Source of the DNA: Thermoplasmatota archaeon
GTDB lineage: Archaea; Thermoplasmatota; JAQUQK01
Length of the DNA: 8,096 bases
Assembly (NCBI GenBank): GCA_028716125.1
Contig: JAQUQK010000077.1
Location: 1 to 8,096 of the forward strand
Reading direction: 5' to 3'
Shown: positions 1 through 5,562 of the stretch, in pieces
Numbering within the stretch: the stretch's first letter is position 1
How the letters are laid out: every line of letters starts with the position of its first letter
Notes under the pieces: model-generated
What the model saw: only the letters and a program-made list of their open reading frames with translations
The model's database searches: none
Told to the model about the DNA's origin: nothing
Translations under genes and position numbers: made by a program

Positions 1-83
1 GCATCGATTATGGATTGGAGGTCGGTGCCCCTGCCTGAGGCAAGGACTGCGACTTTGATCTTCTTGACTTCCGAAGGATTCAA
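1..83 (-). CDS. purN: PurN, phosphoribosylglycinamide formyltransferase, N-terminal fragment
   Basis: Only the first 27 codons are in the window; the gene continues past the left edge. The visible peptide contains KIKVAVLASGRGTDLQSIID. This matches the start of PurN: a beta strand, then the SGRGTDLQ loop that binds the phosphate of glycinamide ribonucleotide, then the first helix. The enzyme transfers a formyl group from 10-formyltetrahydrofolate in the third step of cytoplasmic purine synthesis. No ATG lies in frame. I chose a TTG start at 83-81 because GGTG lies five bases upstream and a TATA-like CTTAATACA lies about 32 bases upstream. The nearby ATG at 93-91 is in another frame and meets a stop after four codons. 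The gene follows the thioredoxin gene by 49 bases on the same strand but probably has its own promoter. Other formyltransferases share this N-terminal fold, but GRGTDLQSIID favours PurN. Confidence 0.78.
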   Translation of the reverse strand, partial: MNPSEVKKIKVAVLASGRGTDLQSIID

Positions 84-110
84 ACTGACACCATCCGGAA
101 ATCTGATGGA

Positions 111-119
111 TTGTATTAA
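111..119 (-). promoter_or_regulatory. TATA-like box for purN
   Basis: The minus strand reads CTTAATACA, with its centre about 32 bases upstream of the proposed TTG start. This suits an archaeal promoter giving a very short leader. A run of five T on the minus strand (132-128), directly after the stop of the upstream thioredoxin gene, could serve as a weak archaeal terminator separating the two units. Both are pattern matches only. Confidence 0.35.
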
Positions 120-132
120 GGGTTGTGAAAAA

Positions 133-729
133 TCAGGAATTCTGCCCGTACAGCGTTATTCCCTCGATTATCATGCGTTCCATCATTTCAGCGCCTTTCT
201 CAGGCACTGTTTCCCCGAGATAGCCATAGCCAACCGCGAAGTATGGCTTTGCAAGCCCGCTTAATTTGTCTTGACCAAGCGTAACCATTACCCACATCGG
301 AGTTCCCCCTGCTCCGCCAAGAACGTTGTAGACATCGAAACTGGGGCGCATTTCCGGGGTTTCGTCCATGTTTATGTAAAGGAAATTGCAGCTTGCTGCG
401 TATTTGTCTGCAAGCGCATTGAAGTACGGGTGCATTATCTCGCAGCCCTCGCAGTTGTTCTGGCTGTAGTCTATGAGAATCGGTCCGTCTTTTAGGGCGT
501 CGAGCACGAACTGCGGATGCTCTGCGCCGTTCGCAGTCTCGAATCGGAATTCCACAGAAATCTTTGGCTCGAGCTTTATGCATGAAAGGCATAAGACAGA
601 GCCGATTGCCTTTGAGTCGCCGTAGCCGCTGAAATAGGTGCCGGTTGCGAAAAAGAAGGCGCCAACGAGCAGCACTGCAACCAGCCGGATTGTCCGTGAT
701 CTTGATGCGTCGGTCGATTTGCCGTCCAT
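133..729 (-). CDS. membrane-anchored extracytoplasmic thioredoxin-like protein
   Basis: The protein has 198 residues. A short basic N-terminus (residues 1-15) precedes one hydrophobic segment (about 16-36), so the rest should lie outside the membrane. Just beyond the membrane is a CLSC motif (Cys47, Cys50). A thioredoxin-like domain follows (about 65-190). It has PILIDYSQNNCEGCE carrying the redox pair Cys93-Glu-Gly-Cys96, a strand FLYINMDE, and a GGTP loop with Pro144 in the usual cis-proline place. CEGC is not the classic CGPC or CPHC, so its potential and direction (reductase or oxidase) cannot be read from sequence. The start lies four bases after the stop of the polyferredoxin gene, so the two are almost certainly translated from one mRNA and may form an electron-transfer pair. 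The CLSC pair is a second potential redox or metal site and could relay electrons from the membrane partner to the thioredoxin domain; that is inference. Confidence 0.8.
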   Translation of the reverse strand: MDGKSTDASRSRTIRLVAVLLVGAFFFATGTYFSGYGDSKAIGSVLCLSCIKLEPKISVEFRFETANGAEHPQFVLDALKDGPILIDYSQNNCEGCEIMHPYFNALADKYAASCNFLYINMDETPEMRPSFDVYNVLGGAGGTPMWVMVTLGQDKLSGLAKPYFAVGYGYLGETVPEKGAEMMERMIIEGITLYGQNS

Positions 730-733
730 TAAC

Positions 734-1537
734 TCACATCCTCAGGCAGCCCGGCTTGCAGGCTTCAACGCACCTTCCGCACATTATGCATTCCGGATTT
801 TTCACTCCGTCTTCAGGCACGTTTATCCCCATCGGGCACGACTTGGCGCATGCTCCGCAGCCCTTGCATTTTTCCTTGTCAATCTCCAGCTTCAGTATGG
901 ATATTTTGTTCATCGGAGCGTACATAGCGCCAATAGGGCAGACGTACCTGCACCAGCCGCGCCCCACAAGAAGCACGAGCGCCACAAACAGGCCGAACAC
1001 AAAAAGCCCTATCCCAAAGAACTCGCCGGGCGTGAAGCTGCTAGCGGAGAGCGCAAGATGCGGGAACGTGCCTGTGAGAACGCCAATCGGGCAGAGGTCC
1101 GTGAATGTGGGCAGGACGACAAATACCGCACCGATTACGACGTAGGCAAGCGCGGCATATTTTGCGTATCTGAGAAGTTTTTCGCCGTTCCACTTTTTCC
1201 CATTTCCATTCTTGCGGAATTTTCCGGCGATTTTGCTAACTGCGTCCTGGATTGCGCCGATGGGACACGCCCAGCCGCAGGCGGCGCGCCCGAAGACCAA
1301 CCCGATCAGGGCCATGAAAGACGTAACGTAAAGCAGCAGGCAGAAGTTCTTTTTTCCTCCGGACACGGCATGCTCTATCAGCCCTAGCGGGCAGGAGGCG
1401 CAGGCATATGGCGCGGCATAGCAGTAGAAGAAAGGATACACAAGCCCAGTCATCCCGAAAGTGATGCCGAGATTTGCAGCTATGAAAGATGCGATTTGGC
1501 TGATGATGCGGTATTTTGCTATCGATTTTGTTGCCAT
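734..1537 (-). CDS. membrane polyferredoxin, NapH/YccM-like 4Fe-4S protein
   Basis: The protein has 267 residues and four probable membrane helices (about 13-40, 66-85, 125-148, 172-194). It carries the CxxxCP signatures of NapH/NosR/YccM-type proteins: CGWACPIG (Cys87, Cys91) and CRYVCPIG (Cys196, Cys200). The C-terminus holds two complete 4Fe-4S ferredoxin motifs, CKGCGACAKSCP (224-235) and CIMCGRCVEACKP (250-262). By the positive-inside rule both CxxxCP loops and both clusters are cytoplasmic, while Cys39, the CASC pair (46, 49) and Cys149 face outside. Family members move electrons between cytoplasmic carriers and membrane or external partners. Here the neighbours are thioredoxins, not nitrate or N2O reductases, so the likely job is supplying electrons to external thiols. 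The name NapH would overstate its function. The ATG is supported by GGTG five bases upstream. It begins 28 bases after the upstream stop and ends four bases before the next start. Confidence 0.85.
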   Translation of the reverse strand: MATKSIAKYRIISQIASFIAANLGITFGMTGLVYPFFYCYAAPYACASCPLGLIEHAVSGGKKNFCLLLYVTSFMALIGLVFGRAACGWACPIGAIQDAVSKIAGKFRKNGNGKKWNGEKLLRYAKYAALAYVVIGAVFVVLPTFTDLCPIGVLTGTFPHLALSASSFTPGEFFGIGLFVFGLFVALVLLVGRGWCRYVCPIGAMYAPMNKISILKLEIDKEKCKGCGACAKSCPMGINVPEDGVKNPECIMCGRCVEACKPGCLRM

Positions 1538-1565
1538 TTGTTCACCATCATTCTATTGTGCTCGC

Positions 1566-3092
1566 CTAAATTCTCCTGCGCACTAACAGCACTGCCGAAA
1601 CAATTATCGCGCCAGCAGTCACGCCAAGCATTGCGCCGGATTCAATAATCGGGGATACGCCCCCATTGCCATCCAACTCGCCCGAGGAGCCGTCAGAATC
1701 GCCGCCTGCCGTCTTTATGCCTATGGAATATTCCTCGGAATAAAGCGATCCGTCGTAGCTTCTTGCCTTTATTTTGTGGCTTCCGCCTCCGATCTTTGAC
1801 ATATCTGGGCTGTAGCTCCAGTTCTCATTTCCTTGCGCAGTCTGCCAGCCAAAGTCATCAATCTTTACTTCCACTTTCTGAATGCCCTTGTCGTCCGATG
1901 CCACGCCCAGTATCACAAGCTGCCCGCTGACCTTTTCGCCGTTCTTCGGGATTTTTATTTCGCAAACCGGCGGGAGGTCGTCCGAGCCGACTATGAAGTA
2001 ATATTCCGGCGTCCTGTACTCAGCTCCCTGTCCGTCCTCGGCGCGAATGTTGAATTTTACCTTTGTGCCGTCAGTGAAAACCCCAAGCGAGAAGCTGTAG
2101 ACGCCGCCTCCTTCATTCGTCATCGGGGCAGGACTCTTGCAGACCTCATTCTGGCAGTACGCCAGTTCCACCGTCATGAGGCTCTTGTCGTCGGTGACCG
2201 TTGCGTAAACCGTGACGCTGTCTGTTCCGGTCGGGTACTTGGGCGAGGTGTATATGTTGCTTATTTCAGGAGGGCTGTTTTCGCCAGACGTTTCATCGCT
2301 GCAGGCGGACTGGACGCACGTCGAAAGTTTAGGGACTTCGGCAACGCCCCCGTATATCTCGAAAAGACCTGCGGCCACAATTATGTTCGAGAGATTGTCG
2401 CCGTAGTGATGGAGGGTCGCCATCTCAACCCACTTTCCTTGGTCAAGCGAGACGTCCTCGTCAAACGCGACAGCAACGGCTGCGTTTGGCACGGGGATTC
2501 CTTCGGCATTCTTTATCGAAGAATTCTTCTCGCAGACGTATGCCCGAAGGTGCCCCCGGAAAGGCAGAAGCGCTGGAATGGGCGTAGGGGAAGGCACAGG
2601 CGTCTGCGGCAGGCCCTCGTACATCATCTTTACAGTTATGTTTTGCGCATCTAGGAACACGGCCATCTTCACGACCTGGACCGGCCTTTGGGCGCATGTT
2701 TCTACGAGTGTTGCGCCCTGCCCCGCGCCAGTAAGCGTCCCGCCAGTGTCTTCCATAAATCCGCCGTCGAATTCAATGGTCGGCGGCGTTAGAATGTTGT
2801 AATACGAATCCCTGCCGTTTGCATTGTAAACGTCGGTCAAAATTGTAACAAAATGGAAGTCGTGCCCGTATGTTGCACCAAGCCCCGCCATCGCGGCTTC
2901 GGCGGCTGCGCTTGCCTGATCCGAGGAGAATGCAAAAAGCTCTCCCAGGACCGAGTGGGTGAACGCGGCGGAATTTGGCGCGATTGCCATCCTGCCGGCA
3001 CTCGAAATTGCCGGAATTCCCTGAGAAACGGGAACGCTGGAAAATATCAGCAAAACGGCTGCCAATGCAAAGGACACCTTGTTCGCTTTCAT
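1566..3092 (-). CDS. secreted, membrane-anchored protein with degenerate thioredoxin-like domain and two Ig-like domains
   Basis: The protein has 508 residues. An N-terminal signal peptide (about 1-25, KANK then a hydrophobic run ending near SQG) directs export. Residues 48-115 align by eye with the thioredoxin domain of the next gene upstream: VLGELFAFSSDQAS against ILGEYFGADWCGYC, and TPPTIEFDGG against VPDTIVDGK. Both active-site cysteines are replaced (Asp, Ser), so no thiol-disulfide chemistry is expected there. A beta-rich region (about 135-255), partly Pro/Thr-rich (162-173), follows. Two Ig-like domains of the bacterial Ig type come next (about 273-370 and 373-462), each opening with PP and including a DDK turn. 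Cys259/Cys264 and Cys313/Cys318 could form disulfides. The tail has a Ser/Gly/Asp-rich spacer, a hydrophobic helix (about 486-504) and RRRI, so the protein is probably anchored with its bulk outside. The function is not recognised; a surface scaffold or adhesin-like role is possible. Confidence 0.7.
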   Translation of the reverse strand: MKANKVSFALAAVLLIFSSVPVSQGIPAISSAGRMAIAPNSAAFTHSVLGELFAFSSDQASAAAEAAMAGLGATYGHDFHFVTILTDVYNANGRDSYYNILTPPTIEFDGGFMEDTGGTLTGAGQGATLVETCAQRPVQVVKMAVFLDAQNITVKMMYEGLPQTPVPSPTPIPALLPFRGHLRAYVCEKNSSIKNAEGIPVPNAAVAVAFDEDVSLDQGKWVEMATLHHYGDNLSNIIVAAGLFEIYGGVAEVPKLSTCVQSACSDETSGENSPPEISNIYTSPKYPTGTDSVTVYATVTDDKSLMTVELAYCQNEVCKSPAPMTNEGGGVYSFSLGVFTDGTKVKFNIRAEDGQGAEYRTPEYYFIVGSDDLPPVCEIKIPKNGEKVSGQLVILGVASDDKGIQKVEVKIDDFGWQTAQGNENWSYSPDMSKIGGGSHKIKARSYDGSLYSEEYSIGIKTAGGDSDGSSGELDGNGGVSPIIESGAMLGVTAGAIIVSAVLLVRRRI

Positions 3093-3105
3093 TTGATCAC
3101 AATCG

Positions 3106-3125
3106 CGCCGGCGCTCTTGCCGGCG
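3106..3125. promoter_or_regulatory. GC-rich inverted repeat in the leader of the Ig-domain gene
   Basis: CGCCGGC (3106-3112) and GCCGGCG (3119-3125) are perfect 7-base inverted arms around a 6-base loop. The repeat sits 14-33 bases upstream of the ATG at 3092 and downstream of a TATA-like TTTTTAAG. It could be a leader hairpin, an operator overlapping the transcription start, or part of the 3' end of the preceding gene's mRNA. All seven pairs of the stem are G-C. Confidence 0.4.
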
Positions 3126-3127
3126 TT

Positions 3128-3136
3128 TCTTAAAAA
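3128..3136 (-). promoter_or_regulatory. TATA-like box upstream of the Ig-domain gene
   Basis: The minus strand reads TTTTTAAGA about 40 bases upstream of the ATG at 3092, allowing a leader of roughly a dozen bases that would include GTGATC just before the ATG. The same T run may instead be part of the terminator of the upstream gene, so promoter and terminator readings compete here. Confidence 0.3.
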
Positions 3137-3145
3137 CGAAAAAAA
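3132..3145 (-). terminator. T-rich archaeal-style terminator after the PGF-CTERM thioredoxin gene
   Basis: The minus strand has seven T, then CG, then five T, starting about 20 bases after the stop codon at 3165. Archaeal transcription commonly stops at such oligo-T tracts without needing a hairpin. It could end or reduce transcription between this gene and the Ig-domain gene, although a perfect hairpin follows immediately downstream. Confidence 0.35.
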
Positions 3146-3164
3146 TGAGATGATTAAATTGCCT

Positions 3165-4214
3165 TTATCTCTTCCTGCGCCTTTCCACGCCCATAAGCGC
3201 AAGCGAGACTGCTGCCACTCCGGCGATTGCCTCGAATCCCGGGGTTGCGCCTTTGCTTCCGGAGTTCTTGGTGGTTCCATTGCCTGACGCGCTCTGGCTG
3301 CCTGTGACATTTTGGCCGACGGTGTTATTCTGACCTGATGCAGTTCCATTCAATGCGGCATGGCTGCCAATCAGGTACGGGATCTGCGCAGCCGCGTAAA
3401 TCGTGCGCGATGCGGTGTCCTGAATAAAGACTGTGACTCCGAGCGTATTTGCAAGTTCCTCTGCAGTCTTGGCGGTGATGTTGTTGCCCTCGTCAGCTAC
3501 CTGCCTGCTCTTTATGTCCTTGAGCGCGTATTCATAGGCTACCTCAAACGAACCGGAAGGCAGGGGCGCAAATGCGTACTGGTTGAGCTGGCGGACAAGA
3601 TGATACCACTGGCTTACGGATGCATCATCGCTGCTGTAGACGTGCTCCCAGTCTTCCTGCCAGATATAGACGTTGCTCTCAATAGGGGCGACGAAAAGCG
3701 CCACGTCCGGACCTGCAATCGGGAGCGCTGCGTCGACCTTTATCTTCACAATCATCTTCGCATTTTCATATCCGCCGGAAACGTCTATCGTGGATCCTGC
3801 AAGGGAGATTGTTCCAAATGAAGGCAGGGTTTTTGCCGTGGTGTACCTCTGCTCGAGAGTAAATGCCGCATCCGGATAAACGTCGCTCTTTCCGTCAACG
3901 ATGGTGTCAGGTACAAAATTAACGGCATAATACGTTCCCCTCTCAACTGGGGCCGCGCCTGCCACGTTGACATTGATGGTCTCGTCGGCGTCGTACTTAA
4001 TGAAAATGTAGTCTGAATACGCATTCGCAAGATCTTCATTCGCCTTTGCGCCTCTCGGGCAATAGCCGCACCAGTCAGCGCCGAAATACTCGCCGAGGAT
4101 ATATCTCTCGCCTTCTGAGGATTCTTCTGCCGAGACATTTTTTGAAAATGCCCCCATTGGCACCGCAATCATAGCCGCGACCGCCATTGCAATCAGGATT
4201 CGTCTGATTTCCAT
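3165..4214 (-). CDS. secreted thioredoxin-fold protein with WCGYC motif and PGF-CTERM tail
   Basis: From this start the protein has 349 residues. A signal peptide (about 1-29, MEIRRIL then a hydrophobic run ending near VSA) is followed by a thioredoxin-like domain. This has ILGEYFGADWCGYCPRG with Cys49 and Cys52, and VPDTIVDGK with the cis-proline position. The region to about residue 280 is beta-rich and recalls the second domain of Omp28-type proteins; that comparison is tentative. A Ser/Thr/Asn-rich stretch with four N-x-S/T sequons (NGT, NNT, NVT, NGT) leads to TPGFEAIAG, a hydrophobic run and ERRRKR. This matches PGF-CTERM, the archaeosortase A processing signal. The product is probably a glycosylated, lipid-anchored surface thiol-disulfide enzyme. 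Two starts are possible: ATG at 4226 (leaderless) or ATG at 4214. I prefer 4214 because GGGTG lies five bases upstream and the signal peptide begins cleanly there. It is the first gene of the leftward group. Confidence 0.8.
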   Translation of the reverse strand: MEIRRILIAMAVAAMIAVPMGAFSKNVSAEESSEGERYILGEYFGADWCGYCPRGAKANEDLANAYSDYIFIKYDADETINVNVAGAAPVERGTYYAVNFVPDTIVDGKSDVYPDAAFTLEQRYTTAKTLPSFGTISLAGSTIDVSGGYENAKMIVKIKVDAALPIAGPDVALFVAPIESNVYIWQEDWEHVYSSDDASVSQWYHLVRQLNQYAFAPLPSGSFEVAYEYALKDIKSRQVADEGNNITAKTAEELANTLGVTVFIQDTASRTIYAAAQIPYLIGSHAALNGTASGQNNTVGQNVTGSQSASGNGTTKNSGSKGATPGFEAIAGVAAVSLALMGVERRRKR

Positions 4215-4250
4215 ATAAACACCCATGTCAAGGCTTGGCGCATTGATTGG

Positions 4251-4259
4251 ATACTTATG
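4251..4259 (-). promoter_or_regulatory. TATA-like box for the leftward redox operon
   Basis: The minus strand reads CATAAGTAT, with transcription expected to begin near 4228. That would give a leader of about 14 bases carrying GGGTG before the ATG at 4214, or a leaderless message at ATG 4226. It lies in the 119-base divergent region shared with the rightward operon. Confidence 0.45.
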
Positions 4260-4297
4260 AATGTTGTTGAGTTCTTATTGAGGGAACGGCGACAGCG

Positions 4298-4305
4298 TTT
4301 AATAC
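4298..4305 (+). promoter_or_regulatory. TATA-like box for the rightward O2/peroxide operon
   Basis: TTTAATAC is centred about 33 bases upstream of the ATG at 4334 and would place transcription start around 4327-4330, too far downstream to include the ATG at 4319. It resembles the CTTAATACA in front of purN. A 7-base direct repeat GGGAACG flanks it (4282-4288 and 4306-4312) and may be a regulator site or chance. Confidence 0.45.
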
Positions 4306-4333
4306 GGGAACGCCCAATATGATTTTGATTACG

Positions 4334-4819
4334 ATGTCTAACGACAGCAGCACAAAATGCACTGTGAATTTCGACACGGGATTTCTTTCCACAGACGAGG
4401 TTGAGGGGATTTTCGAGGCTCTCCCAATTGACGTTTCATTCGTGAGTGCAGAGAACGAGGTGCACTATTTCAACAGGGAAAAGGAGAGGGTATTCAAACG
4501 CTCCCGTTCGGTCATAGGAAAAAAAGTGCAGAACTGCCACCCAGAAAAAAGCCTTTCCGCGGTGAATCGAATACTAGAGGACTTTCGCGCAGGCAAAAGG
4601 GAAAAGGCGGAATTCTGGATAAACCTGCACGGGCAGATGGTCCATATTCGCTATTTCCCAGTGCGCGACCGGGCTGGAAAATATCTAGGGTGCCTTGAGG
4701 TAAGCCAGGACATTACGGAAATCCAGAAGATAACTGGCGAAAAGAGACTTCTAGACGAATCCAAAGCAGCGGAATATGCTGAAACGTACAGCGGAATAGA
4801 AGACGCCGACAATGGCTAG
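4334..4819 (+). CDS. stand-alone PAS domain protein (PAS_10 type, as in DUF438 proteins)
   Basis: The protein has 161 residues and is almost entirely one PAS domain (about 20-135). Features include ALPIDVSFVSAENEVHYFN, a conserved VQNCHPEKS segment (Cys68, His69), EFWINLHGQMVHIRYFPVRD and LGCLEVSQDITEI. This closely resembles the C-terminal PAS domain of DUF438 proteins, but the DUF438 helical domain is absent. There is no kinase, HTH or other output domain, and no membrane segment. Such PAS domains can bind heme, flavin or small ligands; the ligand cannot be told here, though Cys68-His69 would be natural candidates. It leads the operon and ends ten bases before Hrb, so it probably senses redox state or O2/NO and acts through a partner protein. 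I chose ATG 4334 over ATG 4319 because the TATA-like box at 4298-4305 puts transcription start downstream of 4319. Confidence 0.8.
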   Translation: MSNDSSTKCTVNFDTGFLSTDEVEGIFEALPIDVSFVSAENEVHYFNREKERVFKRSRSVIGKKVQNCHPEKSLSAVNRILEDFRAGKREKAEFWINLHGQMVHIRYFPVRDRAGKYLGCLEVSQDITEIQKITGEKRLLDESKAAEYAETYSGIEDADNG

Positions 4820-4832
4820 GGGGAACGAAATG
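4818..4832 (+). promoter_or_regulatory. Shine-Dalgarno and start of hrb
   Basis: AGGGGG (4818-4823), six bases before the ATG at 4830, overlaps the TAG stop of the PAS gene. This decides the Hrb start in favour of MNPKALYK over the ATG at 4812, which would overlap the PAS gene by eight bases. The arrangement suggests translational coupling. Confidence 0.6.
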
Positions 4833-5540
4833 AACCCAAAGGCGCTTTACAAGATAAGTTACGGAATGTACGTCGTCTGCTCGCGCAAAGGCGAAAAAAT
4901 AAACGGCCAGATTGCAAACACGGTTTTCCAAATTACGTCAGAGCCTGCGACAATCGCAGTAAGCATAAACAAGCAGAATTTCACCCATGAGTGCATAACT
5001 GCGAGCAGGGTTTTCACTGTATCTGTGCTTTCGACAGAAGCGCCAATGGAATTCATAGGCAACTTCGGCTTCAAGTGCGGGAAGGAATTTGACAAGTTCA
5101 AGAGTTGCAAGTTCCGCGCGGGAAAGACGGGCGTTCCAATAGTCACGGACTATGCTCTTGCATGTATTGAGGCGGAAGTGGTAGGCGCATTCGATGTTGG
5201 AACGCACACAATATTTACTGGAAATATAATAGATGCTGAAATCTTAGGCGACGGAACGCCAATGACTTATGATTACTATCATAAAGTGAAGAAAGGATTT
5301 GCGCCAAAGAGCGCACCTACTTATATCAAGGAGCAAAAGGCGGAGGCCGTGCCTGCGCCAAAATCGGAGGAGAGAAAAATGGACAAGTATGTATGCAAGG
5401 TTTGCGGCTATGTCTACGACCCGGCAAAAGGAGACCCGGATGGCGGAATAGCGCCCGGAACGCCGTTTGAGAAAATACCGGACGGCTGGGTGTGCCCGGT
5501 ATGCGGCGCCGCAAAAAGCGAGTTTGAGAAGATGGCATGA
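4830..5540 (+). CDS. hrb: Hrb, flavin reductase-rubredoxin fusion (high-molecular-weight rubredoxin)
   Basis: The protein has 236 residues. Residues 1 to about 165 form an FMN-binding split-barrel flavin reductase domain (YGMYVVCSRKGEKINGQIAN and DVGTHTIFTGNI). A charged, Pro/Ala-rich linker (EQKAEAVPAPKSEERK) follows, then a complete rubredoxin (184-236) with CKVCG and CPVCG, four cysteines holding one iron. In Moorella thermoacetica the same architecture is called Hrb. There it takes electrons from NADH through FMN to rubredoxin and passes them to the flavodiiron protein FprA, which reduces NO or O2. An fprA homologue is encoded downstream here, so the same partnership is likely in the cytoplasm. 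The gene follows the PAS gene by ten bases and precedes the peroxiredoxin by 22. An in-frame ATG with a strong Shine-Dalgarno lies exactly at the start of the rubredoxin domain (5379). Confidence 0.9.
   Translation: MNPKALYKISYGMYVVCSRKGEKINGQIANTVFQITSEPATIAVSINKQNFTHECITASRVFTVSVLSTEAPMEFIGNFGFKCGKEFDKFKSCKFRAGKTGVPIVTDYALACIEAEVVGAFDVGTHTIFTGNIIDAEILGDGTPMTYDYYHKVKKGFAPKSAPTYIKEQKAEAVPAPKSEERKMDKYVCKVCGYVYDPAKGDPDGGIAPGTPFEKIPDGWVCPVCGAAKSEFEKMA
5366..5381 (+). promoter_or_regulatory. internal Shine-Dalgarno and ATG at the rubredoxin domain boundary
   Basis: GGAGGAGAG (5366-5374) lies shortly before an in-frame ATG at 5379, with GGAGG ending eight bases upstream. Translation from here would give a 53-residue rubredoxin starting MDKYVCKVCG, the usual length and start of free rubredoxins. 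The bases also encode the acidic linker EERK, so the match could be incidental. Confidence 0.4.
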
Positions 5541-5562
5541 GATGGGCAAGTGAGGATGAGAC

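Noticed and set aside
10..264. 84-codon plus-strand open frame at the left edge
   Set aside because: It spans the antisense of purN, the spacer and the 3' end of the thioredoxin gene, and has no ribosome binding site or known motif.
638..1387. 249-codon plus-strand open frame opposite the polyferredoxin gene
   Set aside because: It is antisense to a gene with clear 4Fe-4S motifs; its translation is rich in Arg/Ala/His with no recognisable domain.
1833..2654. 273-codon plus-strand open frame opposite the Ig-domain gene
   Set aside because: Its peptide is Arg/Val-rich, low in recognisable motifs and lies fully inside a gene with signal peptide and Ig-like domains on the other strand.
4282..4312. 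Direct repeat GGGAACG (4282-4288, 4306-4312) as a firm regulator site
   Set aside because: A 7-base repeat in a spacer of this size is expected by chance fairly often, so it is mentioned only as a possible element.
4812..4829. Upstream ATG for Hrb at 4812
   Set aside because: The ATG at 4830 has AGGGGG six bases upstream and gives the expected family N-terminus; the 4812 start would overlap the PAS gene and adds only MARGNE.
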